Positions 49,825-58,419 of a DNA stretch of 64,000 bases are shown one piece after another (the first letter of the stretch is position 1; each line of letters starts with the position of its first letter). The stretch spans positions 1 through 64,000 of the forward strand of contig NZ_JACHIK010000021.1 of the NCBI RefSeq assembly GCF_014203155.1. The letters are read 5' to 3'. Source of the stretch: Shinella fusca (GTDB lineage: Bacteria; Pseudomonadota; Alphaproteobacteria; Rhizobiales; Rhizobiaceae). Both the position numbers and the translations under genes were made by a program. The notes beneath the pieces were generated by a model. It made no database searches, had not been told where the DNA came from, and worked only from the letters and a program-made list of their open reading frames with translations.

Positions 49825-51000
49825 ATGCACGGTTCTCCGGTCATTGCGGGGACTATCGTGACATTCGCAACATCGTTCGTGCCTGATATCCGTTTCGGCG
49901 AAGGCGTTCACGCCGGCATCGCCGCCTCCGCCAGCGCGTTGGAAACCCGGAGCGCGCTCGTCGTCATCGACGGCTTCCTCGCCGCCAGCGGCCTTGGTGA
50001 GCAGCTTGCCGCACAGTTCGCGGCGGAGGGGATAGCGGCGGAGTTTTTCTCCGGCTTCGCAGGCGAGCCGAAGCTTGCCCATGTGCAGGCGGCAAGCGTG
50101 GCCGCGCGGGGCAAGGACCTCGTCGTCGGCATCGGCGGCGGCTCGGCGCTCGATATCGCCAAGATCGCCGCCTGCCTCGCCGTGGCGGATGAGGGCCCGA
50201 TGCATTATGCGCTGGCGGCCAATCCGCTGCCGAAAAGGCCGTTGCGGAAGATCATGGTGCCGACGACGGCCGGTACCGGCTCGGAAACCTCGGCGACGAC
50301 GATCTTTGCGGGACCCGAGGGCAGGAAGCTCTGGATCTGGGGCCCGGAGACGAAGGCCGACCTTGTGCTGCTCGATCCGGCGCTGACCGTGACGCTGCCG
50401 GCTGACCTCACCGCCTGGTGCGGGCTCGACGCCTTCGTGCACGCCTTCGAGGCGGCGACCAACCGCAACGCCCATGCCGGCGCGGCGCTCTATGCCCACT
50501 CGGCGCTTAGCCTGCTGACGGTCGCGCTGGAGACGGCTGTGCGGAGCCCCATGGATATCGAAGCGCGCGGCAAGATCCTGCTCGGCTCCTGTTATGCCGG
50601 GATCGCCATCGACAATTGCGGCACGGCGATCGCCCACAATATCAGCCATGCGCTTGCCGGGCTCACGCCGGTCCACCACGGGCTTGCCACCGCGCTCGGC
50701 TTCGAGGCGACGCTGGAATGGCTGGTCGAGGCCGGCACGGCTGATCTTGCGGCGGCGGCGCGGGCCTGCGGGCTTGCCGACGCGGCGACGCTGCCGGCTT
50801 TCGTGACGGGCCTCATGGACCGCTGCGGCATCGTGCGCGCGCTGCCGAAGGCCTTTTCTGCCTTCTCCGCCGGGGACCTTGCCCGCGAGATGCGTGCGCC
50901 GGAGAACCAGCCGATGCGCCGCGCGACGATCCGCGACGTCACCGATGCCGATATCGATGCCATCGCGGCAAGGATGATGGCTCTGCCGAAGACGCTTTGA
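49825..51000 (+). CDS. iron-containing alcohol dehydrogenase
   Basis: A roughly 391-residue group III NAD(P)-dependent alcohol dehydrogenase. The dinucleotide-binding G-G-G-S-A-L-D-I-A-K and P-T-T-A-G-T-G-S-E-T are followed by metal-site segments: G-L-D-A-F-V-H-A-F-E, H-N-I-S-H-A-L and V-H-H-G-L-A. These supply one Asp and three His. The substrate alcohol is unknown. The start may be ATG 49825, or a GTG at 49858 with a better upstream purine run. It is the first gene of an apparent three-gene operon with the dehydrogenase at 51008. Confidence 0.9.
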   Translation: MHGSPVIAGTIVTFATSFVPDIRFGEGVHAGIAASASALETRSALVVIDGFLAASGLGEQLAAQFAAEGIAAEFFSGFAGEPKLAHVQAASVAARGKDLVVGIGGGSALDIAKIAACLAVADEGPMHYALAANPLPKRPLRKIMVPTTAGTGSETSATTIFAGPEGRKLWIWGPETKADLVLLDPALTVTLPADLTAWCGLDAFVHAFEAATNRNAHAGAALYAHSALSLLTVALETAVRSPMDIEARGKILLGSCYAGIAIDNCGTAIAHNISHALAGLTPVHHGLATALGFEATLEWLVEAGTADLAAAARACGLADAATLPAFVTGLMDRCGIVRALPKAFSAFSAGDLAREMRAPENQPMRRATIRDVTDADIDAIAARMMALPKTL

Positions 51001-51007
51001 GGACGAC

Positions 51008-52507
51008 ATGAGCGAACAGCATAGCCGCGCCTATTGGGAAGAACGTCTTGCCGGCCTCTCACTGGCCCGCGACCATTTCATCGACGGCAGGGCGGTGCCC
51101 GCCGTTTCCGGCCGCACCTTCACCCGCACGCGCCCGATGGACGGTGCGCCCGGCGCCGTGCTGGCGCGAGGGGATGCGGCGGATATCGACCGGGCGGTCG
51201 CCTCCGCCCGCCGGGCTTTCGCCAGCGGCGTCTGGCGCGGCAGGGAGCCGCTGGAGAAGAAGAAGATCATGCTGCGCTGGGCGGAGCTGATCCGCGCGCA
51301 TGGCGAGGAACTGGCGCTTCTCGAAACCCTCGACGTCGGCAAGCCGGTTCAGGCCTCGCTCGGCGTCGACGTGCGGCTCTGCGCCGAAGGCATCCAGTAT
51401 TACGGCGAGATGGTCGACAAGCTCTATGACGAGATCGCGCCGACGGGGCCGAAGGCGCGGGCCCTCGTGCGCAAGGTGCCGCTCGGCGTCGTCGGGGCGA
51501 TCACGCCGTGGAACTATCCGATGATCATCGACGCCTGGAAGCTGGGGCCGGCCATCGCCGCCGGCAATTCCGTGGTGTTGAAGCCGGCGGAGCAGTCCTC
51601 GCTCTCGGCGCTGCGGCTGGCCGAGCTTGCCGTCGAGGCCGGGCTTCCCGCCGGCGTCTTCAACGTCGTCACCGGCCTCGGCACGGAAGCCGGAAAGCCG
51701 CTCGCCCTGCACATGGATGTCGACATGATCGCCTTCACGGGGTCCACCGTGGTCGGCAGGCTGATCATGGGCTATGCGGCGCAGTCGAACCTCAAGCGCG
51801 TGGCGCTGGAGCTCGGCGGCAAGTCGCCGCTCGTCGTCTTCGAGGATGCCGATCTCGATGCCGCGGCGAGCGCCGCCGCCTGGGGCTGCTTCTACAATTC
51901 CGGCGAGACCTGCCATGCCGCAACGCGCCTTCTCGTGCAGCGCCCGATACAGGAGAAGCTGATCGCGAAGATCGAGGCGGTGACGAGGCGCGAGATCGAG
52001 CTCGCCCATCCCTTCGAGCCTACGGCGCAGATCGGCGCTCTCATCGAGGCCGCGCATATGGAAAAGGTGCTCGGCCTGATCGAAGCGGGGGAGAAGGAAG
52101 GCGGCCGGCGCGTCTTCGGCGCGGAGCGGGTGCTTGCCGAAACCGGCGGCTGGTATGTCTCGCCGGGCGTCGTCACGGATGTGACGAACGACATGCGCAT
52201 CGCCCGGCAGGAGATTTTCGGCCCGGTGCTCGCCGCCATCGCCTTCGATACGGAGGCGGAGGCGCTCGCCATCGCCAACGACACGATCTATGGCCTTGCC
52301 GGCGCGGTCTTCACCCGCGACATGGACCGGGCGCACCGCTTCTCCGAAGCCATCCATGCCGGTACGGTGTGGATCAACACCTACGACATGTCGAATTTCG
52401 CGACGCCCTTCGGCGGCTTCAAGCAATCCGGCTTCGGCCGCGACCGCTCGGTGCATGCCATCGACAAATATTGCGACTACAAGACGATCTGGCAGCAGTT
52501 CGGCTGA
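51008..52507 (+). CDS. NAD(P)-dependent aldehyde dehydrogenase
   Basis: A 499-residue aldehyde dehydrogenase. The catalytic Asn lies in T-P-W-N-Y-P, the general base is in E-L-G-G-K-S-P, and the nucleophilic Cys is in N-S-G-E-T-C-H-A. The C-terminal F-G-G-F-K-Q-S-G-F-G-R-D is canonical. The sequence looks closest to betaine, gamma-aminobutyraldehyde or PuuC-type enzymes, which is not decisive. It starts 7 bp after the alcohol dehydrogenase stop, so the two probably act in series, alcohol to aldehyde to acid. Confidence 0.93.
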   Translation: MSEQHSRAYWEERLAGLSLARDHFIDGRAVPAVSGRTFTRTRPMDGAPGAVLARGDAADIDRAVASARRAFASGVWRGREPLEKKKIMLRWAELIRAHGEELALLETLDVGKPVQASLGVDVRLCAEGIQYYGEMVDKLYDEIAPTGPKARALVRKVPLGVVGAITPWNYPMIIDAWKLGPAIAAGNSVVLKPAEQSSLSALRLAELAVEAGLPAGVFNVVTGLGTEAGKPLALHMDVDMIAFTGSTVVGRLIMGYAAQSNLKRVALELGGKSPLVVFEDADLDAAASAAAWGCFYNSGETCHAATRLLVQRPIQEKLIAKIEAVTRREIELAHPFEPTAQIGALIEAAHMEKVLGLIEAGEKEGGRRVFGAERVLAETGGWYVSPGVVTDVTNDMRIARQEIFGPVLAAIAFDTEAEALAIANDTIYGLAGAVFTRDMDRAHRFSEAIHAGTVWINTYDMSNFATPFGGFKQSGFGRDRSVHAIDKYCDYKTIWQQFG

Positions 52508-52519
52508 GGAGGAGAAGGC

Positions 52520-53644
52520 ATGAGCCGCATCGTTTCCATCGCGATCACCCATCACCGCCTGCCGCTCGATCCGCCGTTCAAGGCGAGCTGGGACGGGCGG
52601 CCGCGCCGGCATTTCGACGCGACCATCGTGCGTGTGCGCGACGACGGCGGCCGCGAAGGCATCGGCTCCGGCGACCTCATGAAGGGCTTCGAAGGGCATG
52701 AGGACCTCTTCGTCGGCGAGGACCCGCGCCGTCTCGAACGGCATTACGAAGTGCTCTCGCATATCAATTTCCATTATGGTCGCTGCTGGCCGCTCGACCT
52801 TGCGCTCTGGGACCTTGCCGGCAAGGTGACGGGCGAGCCGGTCTGGCGCATGCTCGGCGGGCGGGCCGACCGGGTGCGGCTCTATGCGTCCTCGGGTGTC
52901 CTGCGCGATCCCGCCGCCATGGCCGAGCAGGCGGAGCGCTATATCGCGGAAGGCTTTCCGGCGATGAAGGTGCGCTTCTCCGCCTCCGCCGGCGGGCGGA
53001 GCGGCTGGCGCGACGACGTGAAGGCGCTGGAGGCGATCCGCGCGCGCGCCGGCGACCGGCTGGAGCTGATGGTCGACTGCAACCAGGGTTGGCGCATGCC
53101 CTGGGACACGACGCTGCCCTGGACCTTCAAGGACGCGCTCGCCGTCGCGCGCGAGCTGGAGCGGCTCGGCATCTACTGGATGGAGGAGCCGCTGCACCGC
53201 TCCGACCGCAAGGGCATGAAGGCCTTGAAGGAGGCGACCGATATCCGCATCGCCGGCGGGGAGATGACGCGCGAACTCTCCGAGTTCCGCGACATCATCG
53301 AGGAGCGCGCCTTCGACGTGATCCAGCCCGACGTGGCGCTGGTCGGCGGCATTACCGGCTGCCGGCGGCTCGCCTTCCAGGCGCGCGAGGCCGGCATCGC
53401 CTTCACCCCGCATTCCTGGACGAACGGCATCGGCGTGCTCGCCAATGCGCACCTGACGGCGGGCGCCGGCGATGCGCCCTTCCTCGAATATCCCTATGAC
53501 GCGCCGGAATGGAGCGAGGCGCGCCGCGACTACCCGCTGAAGGCGCCGCTCCGCCACGAGAACGGCTGGCTGCTGCTCGGCGAGACGCCGGGCCTCGGCA
53601 TCGTGCTCGACGAAGAACGGCTTGCGGCGACGCGGATCGGCTGA
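52520..53644 (+). CDS. mandelate racemase / muconate lactonizing enzyme family protein (enolase superfamily)
   Basis: A 374-residue enolase-superfamily enzyme with a capping domain (about 1-125) and TIM barrel. Metal ligands are readable: the Asp of D-C-N-Q-G-W, the Glu of M-E-E-P and the Glu of A-G-G-E-M. On one side of the barrel the base motif is K-V-R (K-x-R instead of the common K-x-K); on the other is the His of T-P-H-S-W. This points to abstraction of a proton alpha to a carboxylate, as in acid-sugar dehydratases or racemases; the substrate is unknown. It starts 12 bp after the aldehyde dehydrogenase. Confidence 0.9.
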   Translation: MSRIVSIAITHHRLPLDPPFKASWDGRPRRHFDATIVRVRDDGGREGIGSGDLMKGFEGHEDLFVGEDPRRLERHYEVLSHINFHYGRCWPLDLALWDLAGKVTGEPVWRMLGGRADRVRLYASSGVLRDPAAMAEQAERYIAEGFPAMKVRFSASAGGRSGWRDDVKALEAIRARAGDRLELMVDCNQGWRMPWDTTLPWTFKDALAVARELERLGIYWMEEPLHRSDRKGMKALKEATDIRIAGGEMTRELSEFRDIIEERAFDVIQPDVALVGGITGCRRLAFQAREAGIAFTPHSWTNGIGVLANAHLTAGAGDAPFLEYPYDAPEWSEARRDYPLKAPLRHENGWLLLGETPGLGIVLDEERLAATRIG

Positions 53645-53716
53645 GACGCTTCGCCCCCTTGACATCCGTGCCCCGGAAGCCGACTTCACGGAAGACAGGA
53701 CGCGAAGGAGAAAGCT

Positions 53717-54466
53717 ATGAGCGAGGCAGCCCGCACGACGATCGACCAGGCCGAAGTCGACCGCTTTTCGGCGATGGCCGCCGAATGGTGGGACCCGACG
53801 GGCAAGTTCCGTCCGCTGCACAAGTTCAATCCGGTCCGCCTCGCCTATGTCCGCGATCTCGTCTCCGCCCAGTTCGGCCGCGACCCGAAGGCGCATCGCC
53901 CGCTGGAGGGCCTGCGCATCCTCGATATCGGCTGCGGCGGCGGCCTCCTCTCCGAGCCGATGGCGCGCATGGGGGCCGACGTGCTCGGCGCGGATGCGTC
54001 GGAAAAGAACATCGGCATCGCCAGGGCCCACGCGGCGGGCAGCGGCGTTCCAGTCGATTACCGCGCGGTGACGGCCGAGGCGCTGGCGGACGCCGGCGAA
54101 ACCTTCGATGTGGTGCTCAACATGGAAGTGGTCGAGCACGTCTCCGACGTCGATTTCTTCCTCACCACCTGCGCCTCCATGGTGCGCCCCGGCGGCATGA
54201 TGTTCGTCGCCACGATCAACCGCACGCTGAAGGCGGCGGCGCTCGCCATCTTCGCGGCGGAGAATGTCCTGCGCTGGCTGCCGCGCGGCACGCATCAATA
54301 CGAGAAGCTGGTGCGCCCGGAAGAGATCGAAAAGCCGCTGACGGCCTCGGGCCTGACGGTCACCGACCGCACCGGCGTTTTCTTCAATCCGCTCACGAAC
54401 CAGTGGAACCTGTCGAAGGACATGGACGTGAACTACATGCTGGTGGCGCGCCGCGCCTCGGCCTGA
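53717..54466 (+). CDS. ubiG: bifunctional 2-polyprenyl-6-hydroxyphenol / 3-demethylubiquinol O-methyltransferase
   Basis: A 249-residue SAM-dependent enzyme performing both O-methylations of ubiquinone synthesis. It starts with the family segment [15 protein letters not shown]. Motif I is [14 protein letters not shown]. The amphipathic membrane-contact region near [11 protein letters not shown] is present. GAAGGAGAAAGC precedes the ATG. Its stop abuts that of the convergent DUF1178 gene. Confidence 0.96.
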   Translation: MSEAARTTIDQAEVDRFSAMAAEWWDPTGKFRPLHKFNPVRLAYVRDLVSAQFGRDPKAHRPLEGLRILDIGCGGGLLSEPMARMGADVLGADASEKNIGIARAHAAGSGVPVDYRAVTAEALADAGETFDVVLNMEVVEHVSDVDFFLTTCASMVRPGGMMFVATINRTLKAAALAIFAAENVLRWLPRGTHQYEKLVRPEEIEKPLTASGLTVTDRTGVFFNPLTNQWNLSKDMDVNYMLVARRASA

Positions 54467-54895
54467 TCAGTTCGTATCGTCTGGCAGGATGGGCAGGGGC
54501 GCGACGTCGACGCCCTCTTCGAGGAGATCGCGCACGTCCTCGGCGGAGGCGCGGCCGATCAGGCCGCGCTGCTCGGCCTCGCCGTAGTGGATCTTGCGCG
54601 CCTCCTCGGGGAAGCGCTCGCCGACATCCTCGGAATTGGCGCGGATGGTGGAGACGATCTCCCGGAGCTTCATCATCATCTCACGCTGGCCGGTCTGCAC
54701 GGCCAGTTCCTGCCGGCGTTCCTTCTTGCGGGCGGTGGAGACAGAGGGCGCCATCAGGCGCTTGGCGACATGGGTCGAGCCGCAGGTGGGACAGGAGACG
54801 AGCGCCATCTCCTGCTGGCGGTCGAAATCGTCCGCCGAGCCGAACCACCCTTCGAAGGCGTGCCCGTTGTCGCAGGAGAGCTCATAGCGGATCAA
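54467..54895 (-). CDS. DUF1178 family protein (zinc-ribbon-like)
   Basis: A 142-residue protein of unknown function. Cys8, His12, Cys35 and Cys38 (S-C-D-N-G-H-A-F and S-C-P-T-C-G) form a likely zinc knuckle. A helical charged middle and acidic tail follow. The start is a TTG at 54895 in a TTGA overlap with the nitrilase stop, with GGGAGG about 10 bases upstream; no in-frame ATG would keep the first cysteine pair. Coupled translation with the nitrilase is likely. Confidence 0.88.
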   Translation of the reverse strand: MIRYELSCDNGHAFEGWFGSADDFDRQQEMALVSCPTCGSTHVAKRLMAPSVSTARKKERRQELAVQTGQREMMMKLREIVSTIRANSEDVGERFPEEARKIHYGEAEQRGLIGRASAEDVRDLLEEGVDVAPLPILPDDTN

Positions 54896-55749
54896 GCGGC
54901 AACGCCTCCCTTCGCGGGTGTGTCCGTCACGGCAAGGGTGAAGGCGCGCCCGTTGCGCAGGTTGGGGATCTTGTCATGCGCGGCCTTCACGGCGGCGGTA
55001 TCGACCTCGGCGAGCACGACGGCTTCGCCCGTGCCGCCCGCGGAGGCGAGAACGCGGCCCCAGGGATCGACGATCATCGAATGGCCGAAGGTCTCGCGGC
55101 CGTCCTCATGCACGCCCGCCTGCGCGGCGGCGACGATGTAGACGCCGTTCTCGATGGCGCGGGCGCGCAGCAGGATCTCCCAGTGCGCTTCGCCCGTCTG
55201 GCGGGTGAAGGCGGCGGGAACGGAGATGATTTCGGCGCCGGCCTGGGCCTCGGCCTTGAAGAGCTCCGGAAAGCGCACGTCGTAGCAGATGGCGAAGCCG
55301 AGCTTGCCGAAGGGCAGGTCCGCCATGCGGGCGACGGCGCCCGGCGAATAGACCGCGCTCTCGCGCCAGCTCTCGCCGTTGTCGAGGTCGACGTCGAACA
55401 TGTGGATCTTGTCGTAGGTGCAGATGCGCGCGCCGTCCGGGCCGAAGAGGAAGCCGCGGTTGGCGACCTTGCCGTCCGCAAGGGCGATCGCCGTGGAGCC
55501 GACATGGAGATGGATGGAAAGCTCGGCGGCGAGCTCCGCCGCGGCGGCGACCACGAGGTCGTCGGCCTCCTGCCGCAGGATGGCGCGCAGGCCCGCGCGG
55601 TCCTTCTGGAGGGCGCCGGTCATCTCGGGCGTCTGGACATAGACCGCGCCCTTTCCGGCCGCCTCGCGCACGAGGCGCCGCATCGTCTCGACGTTGCGGA
55701 CGGGATCGGTCCCGGAGCACATCTGGATGGCGGCAATCGTGGCGGTCAT
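54892..55749 (-). CDS. carbon-nitrogen hydrolase (nitrilase superfamily, Nit1-like)
   Basis: A 285-residue amidase with the catalytic triad Glu42 (T-P-E-M), Lys114 (Y-D-K-I-H-M-F-D-V-D) and Cys155 (A-I-C-Y-D-V-R-F-P-E). The D-K-I-H-M-F-D-V segment and length are those of the Nit1 branch, whose characterised members hydrolyse deaminated glutathione. Its neighbour grxC (a glutathione-dependent protein) fits that role. It starts 11 bp after the grxC stop. Omega-amidase (Nit2-like) activity is the main alternative. Confidence 0.88.
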   Translation of the reverse strand: MTATIAAIQMCSGTDPVRNVETMRRLVREAAGKGAVYVQTPEMTGALQKDRAGLRAILRQEADDLVVAAAAELAAELSIHLHVGSTAIALADGKVANRGFLFGPDGARICTYDKIHMFDVDLDNGESWRESAVYSPGAVARMADLPFGKLGFAICYDVRFPELFKAEAQAGAEIISVPAAFTRQTGEAHWEILLRARAIENGVYIVAAAQAGVHEDGRETFGHSMIVDPWGRVLASAGGTGEAVVLAEVDTAAVKAAHDKIPNLRNGRAFTLAVTDTPAKGGVAA

Positions 55750-55760
55750 GGCGGGTCTCC

Positions 55761-56018
55761 TCAGGCGGCGAGCAGCGCGTCGAGCTCGCCGGCGCGCTCC
55801 AGCGCATGCAGGTCGTCGCAGCCGCCGACATGGCGCTCGCCGATGAAGATCTGCGGGAAGGTGCTGCGCCCGTGCGCGCGCTGGATCATCTCCTGGCGCA
55901 CCTCGGGCGCATGGGTGGCGTCATGCTCCTCGAAGGCGACGCCCTTCGTTTCGAGAAGTTTCTTCGCGGCGCTGCAATAGCCGCAGAACTGACGCGTATA
56001 GATGACGACGGGGACCAT
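55761..56018 (-). CDS. grxC: glutaredoxin 3
   Basis: An 85-residue dithiol glutaredoxin that reduces disulfides using glutathione. The active site is C-G-Y-C after Y-T-R-Q-F. The cis-proline region is S-T-F-P-Q-I-F-I, and the glutathione-binding G-G-C-D-D-L is present. AGGAGCGC lies just before the ATG at 56018, which gives the normal length. It lies 34 bp after comF on the minus strand. Confidence 0.95.
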   Translation of the reverse strand: MVPVVIYTRQFCGYCSAAKKLLETKGVAFEEHDATHAPEVRQEMIQRAHGRSTFPQIFIGERHVGGCDDLHALERAGELDALLAA

Positions 56019-56052
56019 GCGCTCCTGCTCCGAACCTTGAAAAATCATCCTT

Positions 56053-56844
56053 TCATATAGGTCCGGGAAGGGCCCTTGCAAAGGTCAAAACGGTGACGTC
56101 CGCAGCGCCCGCCCGCTTCAGGGCCCGGGTGACGGCGGCGACCGTGGCGCCGGTCGTGTAGACGTCGTCGACCAATACGACGCGGCGGCCGAACAGCGCC
56201 TCGCGGCCTTCCGGCGTGACGGAAAAGGCGCTGCGCACGTTCTCGGCGCGGGCGCGCGGGCTGAGGCCGATCTGGCGGCGCGTGCGTTTCGTGCGGCGCA
56301 CGGCATCGATGAGCACCGGCGTGCCGGAGAGCGCGGCAAGGGCCCGGGAGAGCTCGGCCGCCTGGTTGAACTTGCGCCAGATAAGGCGCAGGCGATGGAG
56401 CGGCACGGGAACGATGACGTCGGCCGCCTCGACCGCGCCGTCGCCGGCGCGCAGCATCCACCCGGCCATCATCGGCGCAAGATCGGTGCGGTCGCGGTAT
56501 TTCAGCGAATGGACGAGGTTGCGGGCAAGGTCGTCGTAGAGCGCGACGGAGCGCAGGCGCTCGAAGGGCGGCGGGTTGGCGATGGCGTCCGCGCTGAGGA
56601 TGCCGGGGCCGAGATCGTGCGAGAAGGGCGTGCCGAGCACTTCGCAATAGGGGCGCTCGATGAAGGCGAGCTTCGACCAGCAGCCGGGGCAGAGGCCCGC
56701 GCCGCTGCCGAGGAGCACGCCGCAGCCGGCGCAGGCCGGCGGATAGACGAGGTCGAGGGCGGCGCCCGCAAGGCCGCGCAGCCGGCGGGCAAGGCCCTGC
56801 CGGATCGGGACTGTCGACAATGCCGCGGCCTCGATTTCGCCCAT
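56053..56844 (-). CDS. comF: ComF family phosphoribosyltransferase-like protein
   Basis: A 263-residue protein. An N-terminal zinc-finger-like part has C-A-G-C-G...C-P-G-C, and a C-terminal phosphoribosyltransferase fold has the PRPP motif V-V-L-V-D-D-V-Y-T-T-G-A-T. ComF aids DNA uptake in competent bacteria; in alphaproteobacteria its role is not clear. The ATG at 56844 is chosen because further upstream sequence is antisense to the methyltransferase gene. It is divergent from 56906 with 61 bp between starts. Confidence 0.88.
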   Translation of the reverse strand: MGEIEAAALSTVPIRQGLARRLRGLAGAALDLVYPPACAGCGVLLGSGAGLCPGCWSKLAFIERPYCEVLGTPFSHDLGPGILSADAIANPPPFERLRSVALYDDLARNLVHSLKYRDRTDLAPMMAGWMLRAGDGAVEAADVIVPVPLHRLRLIWRKFNQAAELSRALAALSGTPVLIDAVRRTKRTRRQIGLSPRARAENVRSAFSVTPEGREALFGRRVVLVDDVYTTGATVAAVTRALKRAGAADVTVLTFARALPGPI

Positions 56845-56905
56845 GCGGTTGACAATAGCCGCAGTTAGCGGCCAAAGCGAAGGAATTGCGAACGGGATCG
56901 CCGCG

Positions 56906-57775
56906 ATGGAAACGCTCTTCGACCAAGCCCTCATCGACACCAACCGGCTGCGCGCGCTCAGTGGCGGGCCGGCGGATTTCCTGCTCGACGTGGCGGCGCG
57001 GGAGCTTGCCGAGCGGCTCGGCGTCATCGAGCGCCATTTCGACCGGGCCGTCGAGCTGCACGGCCATACTGGCGCCACCGCGCGGGCGATCGCCGCGACG
57101 GGCAAGGTCGGCACGATCGAGCGGGTGGAGAGCGATCCGCGCTTTGCCGGCCCCGGCGAGGCGGTGACCGTCGCGCCGCTGGAGACGGTGCCGCTGGAGC
57201 CGCAATCGGTGAACCTCATCGTCTCGCCGCTCTCGCTGCACCTGACCAACGACACGCCCGGCGTCTTCGTGCAGATCCGCCGCGCCCTGAAGCCGGACGG
57301 GCTGTTCGTCGCGGCCATCCCCGGCAGCGGCACGCTGCAGGAGCTGCGCGAGGTGCTTCTGGCGGCCGAGAGCGAGGCGACGGGCGGGGCGAGCCCGCGG
57401 GTCATTCCGTTCCCGGACGTGCGCGATATCGGCGGCCTCCTCCAGCGCGGCGGCTTCGCCCTGCCGGTGACGGACACCGAGACCTATACGGTGCGCTACG
57501 ATTCGATCTTCCCGCTGATGAAGGACCTGCGCGCCATGGGCATGGCCAATCCGCTCACCGGACGCAGCCGCCGGCCGCTGGCGCGGGGCGTGCTCCTGCG
57601 CGCGGCGGAGCTTTATGCCGAGCGGTTCTCCGATCCGGACGGGCGCATCCGGGCGACCTTCTCGATCATCTACGTTTCGGGCTGGGCGCCGCATGAAAGC
57701 CAGCAGAAGCCGCTGAAGCCGGGCTCGGCGAAGATGCGCCTTGCCGATGCGCTGAAGCAGGCGGAGCGCAAGTAG
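56906..57775 (+). CDS. class I SAM-dependent methyltransferase (NDUFAF5/BioC-like)
   Basis: A 289-residue methyltransferase-fold protein. It begins with a helical F-D-Q-A-L-I-D-T-N-R-L-R-A. The glycine-rich motif I is weak (L-H-G-H-T-G-A-T). It then has S-P-L-S-L-H-L-T-N-D-T-P-G at the D/N-P-P-like position and a late R-A-L-K-P-D-G-L-F segment. This layout matches the mitochondrial complex I assembly factor NDUFAF5 and its alphaproteobacterial relatives, which hydroxylate or modify a complex I subunit. Methyl transfer itself may be absent. Start chosen at ATG 56906. Confidence 0.82.
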   Translation: METLFDQALIDTNRLRALSGGPADFLLDVAARELAERLGVIERHFDRAVELHGHTGATARAIAATGKVGTIERVESDPRFAGPGEAVTVAPLETVPLEPQSVNLIVSPLSLHLTNDTPGVFVQIRRALKPDGLFVAAIPGSGTLQELREVLLAAESEATGGASPRVIPFPDVRDIGGLLQRGGFALPVTDTETYTVRYDSIFPLMKDLRAMGMANPLTGRSRRPLARGVLLRAAELYAERFSDPDGRIRATFSIIYVSGWAPHESQQKPLKPGSAKMRLADALKQAERK

Positions 57776-57777
57776 GC

Positions 57778-57954
57778 CTATTCGGGCGCCTTGATGCGGT
57801 TGCTGAGTTCGCCGAACATGTTGTTCAGCGTATCGCTGAAGGACGAGAGGCCGGCGAGCATGCCGACGGAGATGAGCGCGGCCAGCAAGCCGTATTCGAC
57901 CGCCGTGGCGCCGGCCTTGTCGGCGAGGAATGATTTCAGCAGCTTCGACCTCAT
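57778..57954 (-). CDS. Flp family type IVb pilin
   Basis: A 58-residue pilin precursor. After a short basic leader comes the processing-like G-A-T-A-V-E-Y-G-L-L-A-A-L-I-S-V-G with the Glu five residues beyond the likely prepilin peptidase site, then a single hydrophobic helix. GGGGAG precedes the ATG at 57954. No tad/cpa assembly genes are in the window, so it is a solitary copy here. It is 35 bp downstream of a small membrane protein gene on the same strand. Confidence 0.9.
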   Translation of the reverse strand: MRSKLLKSFLADKAGATAVEYGLLAALISVGMLAGLSSFSDTLNNMFGELSNRIKAPE

Positions 57955-57989
57955 CCGATCTCCCCGGCGCGCCGCGCCCATAAGCGTGT

Positions 57990-58310
57990 TCAGCAGCCGC
58001 CGGCCGTGCCCGTGCCGTTGACGATGCAGACGGCGCCCGGCATTTCCTGCAGGACGGAGCGGCGCACCGTGTAGCGCTTGCCGCCGGCTTCCTTCGGGAT
58101 CGAGCCCGTCGAGATCATGTCGAATTCGTCCGGCACGTTCGCCATCATGCGCTTGTCCGACTTGGCGGAAAGGACAGGGGTGAGGACCAGCGCCAGGGCG
58201 ATCACGGCCGTGCCGAAGAGGAGCGCGAGATTGAGCGCGCCGGTCCGGGTATCGCCGGCCGGCGTGAAATCCTTCTCCTGAACGGCTTTCCAGAAGTCTT
58301 CGTCACGCAT
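57990..58310 (-). CDS. hypothetical single-pass membrane protein
   Basis: A 106-residue protein with a polar N-terminus (R-D-E-D-F-W-K-A-V-Q-E-K-D), one hydrophobic segment (about 25-46) and a basic C-terminal part with two cysteines at the end. No family is recognised. Position beside the Flp pilin suggests, but does not show, a link to surface structures. The start could be ATG 58310 or ATG 58340; neither has a good ribosome site. A 9-bp inverted repeat lies 24 bp upstream. Confidence 0.6.
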   Translation of the reverse strand: MRDEDFWKAVQEKDFTPAGDTRTGALNLALLFGTAVIALALVLTPVLSAKSDKRMMANVPDEFDMISTGSIPKEAGGKRYTVRRSVLQEMPGAVCIVNGTGTAGGC

Positions 58311-58333
58311 CACAAGGTCTCGCAGGCATTCAA

Positions 58334-58356
58334 CGTTCAAAGCCGATCTTTGAACG
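58334..58356. promoter_or_regulatory. 9-bp inverted repeat upstream of the small membrane protein gene
   Basis: CGTTCAAAG (58334-58342) and CTTTGAACG (58348-58356) are perfect inverted copies with a 5-base spacer. An operator or a leader hairpin would both fit. Confidence 0.6.
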
Positions 58357-58419
58357 AGGGTGCTAAACGTTTGCTTAACGCAGGCCGGAAAATTGCGGGT
58401 AGATCCCCGGGGATTGGTC

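Noticed and set aside
51059-54298. A roughly 1,080-codon antisense frame across the catabolic cluster and ubiG
   Set aside because: Antisense shadow; aldehyde dehydrogenase, enolase-superfamily and UbiG motifs are all on the plus strand.
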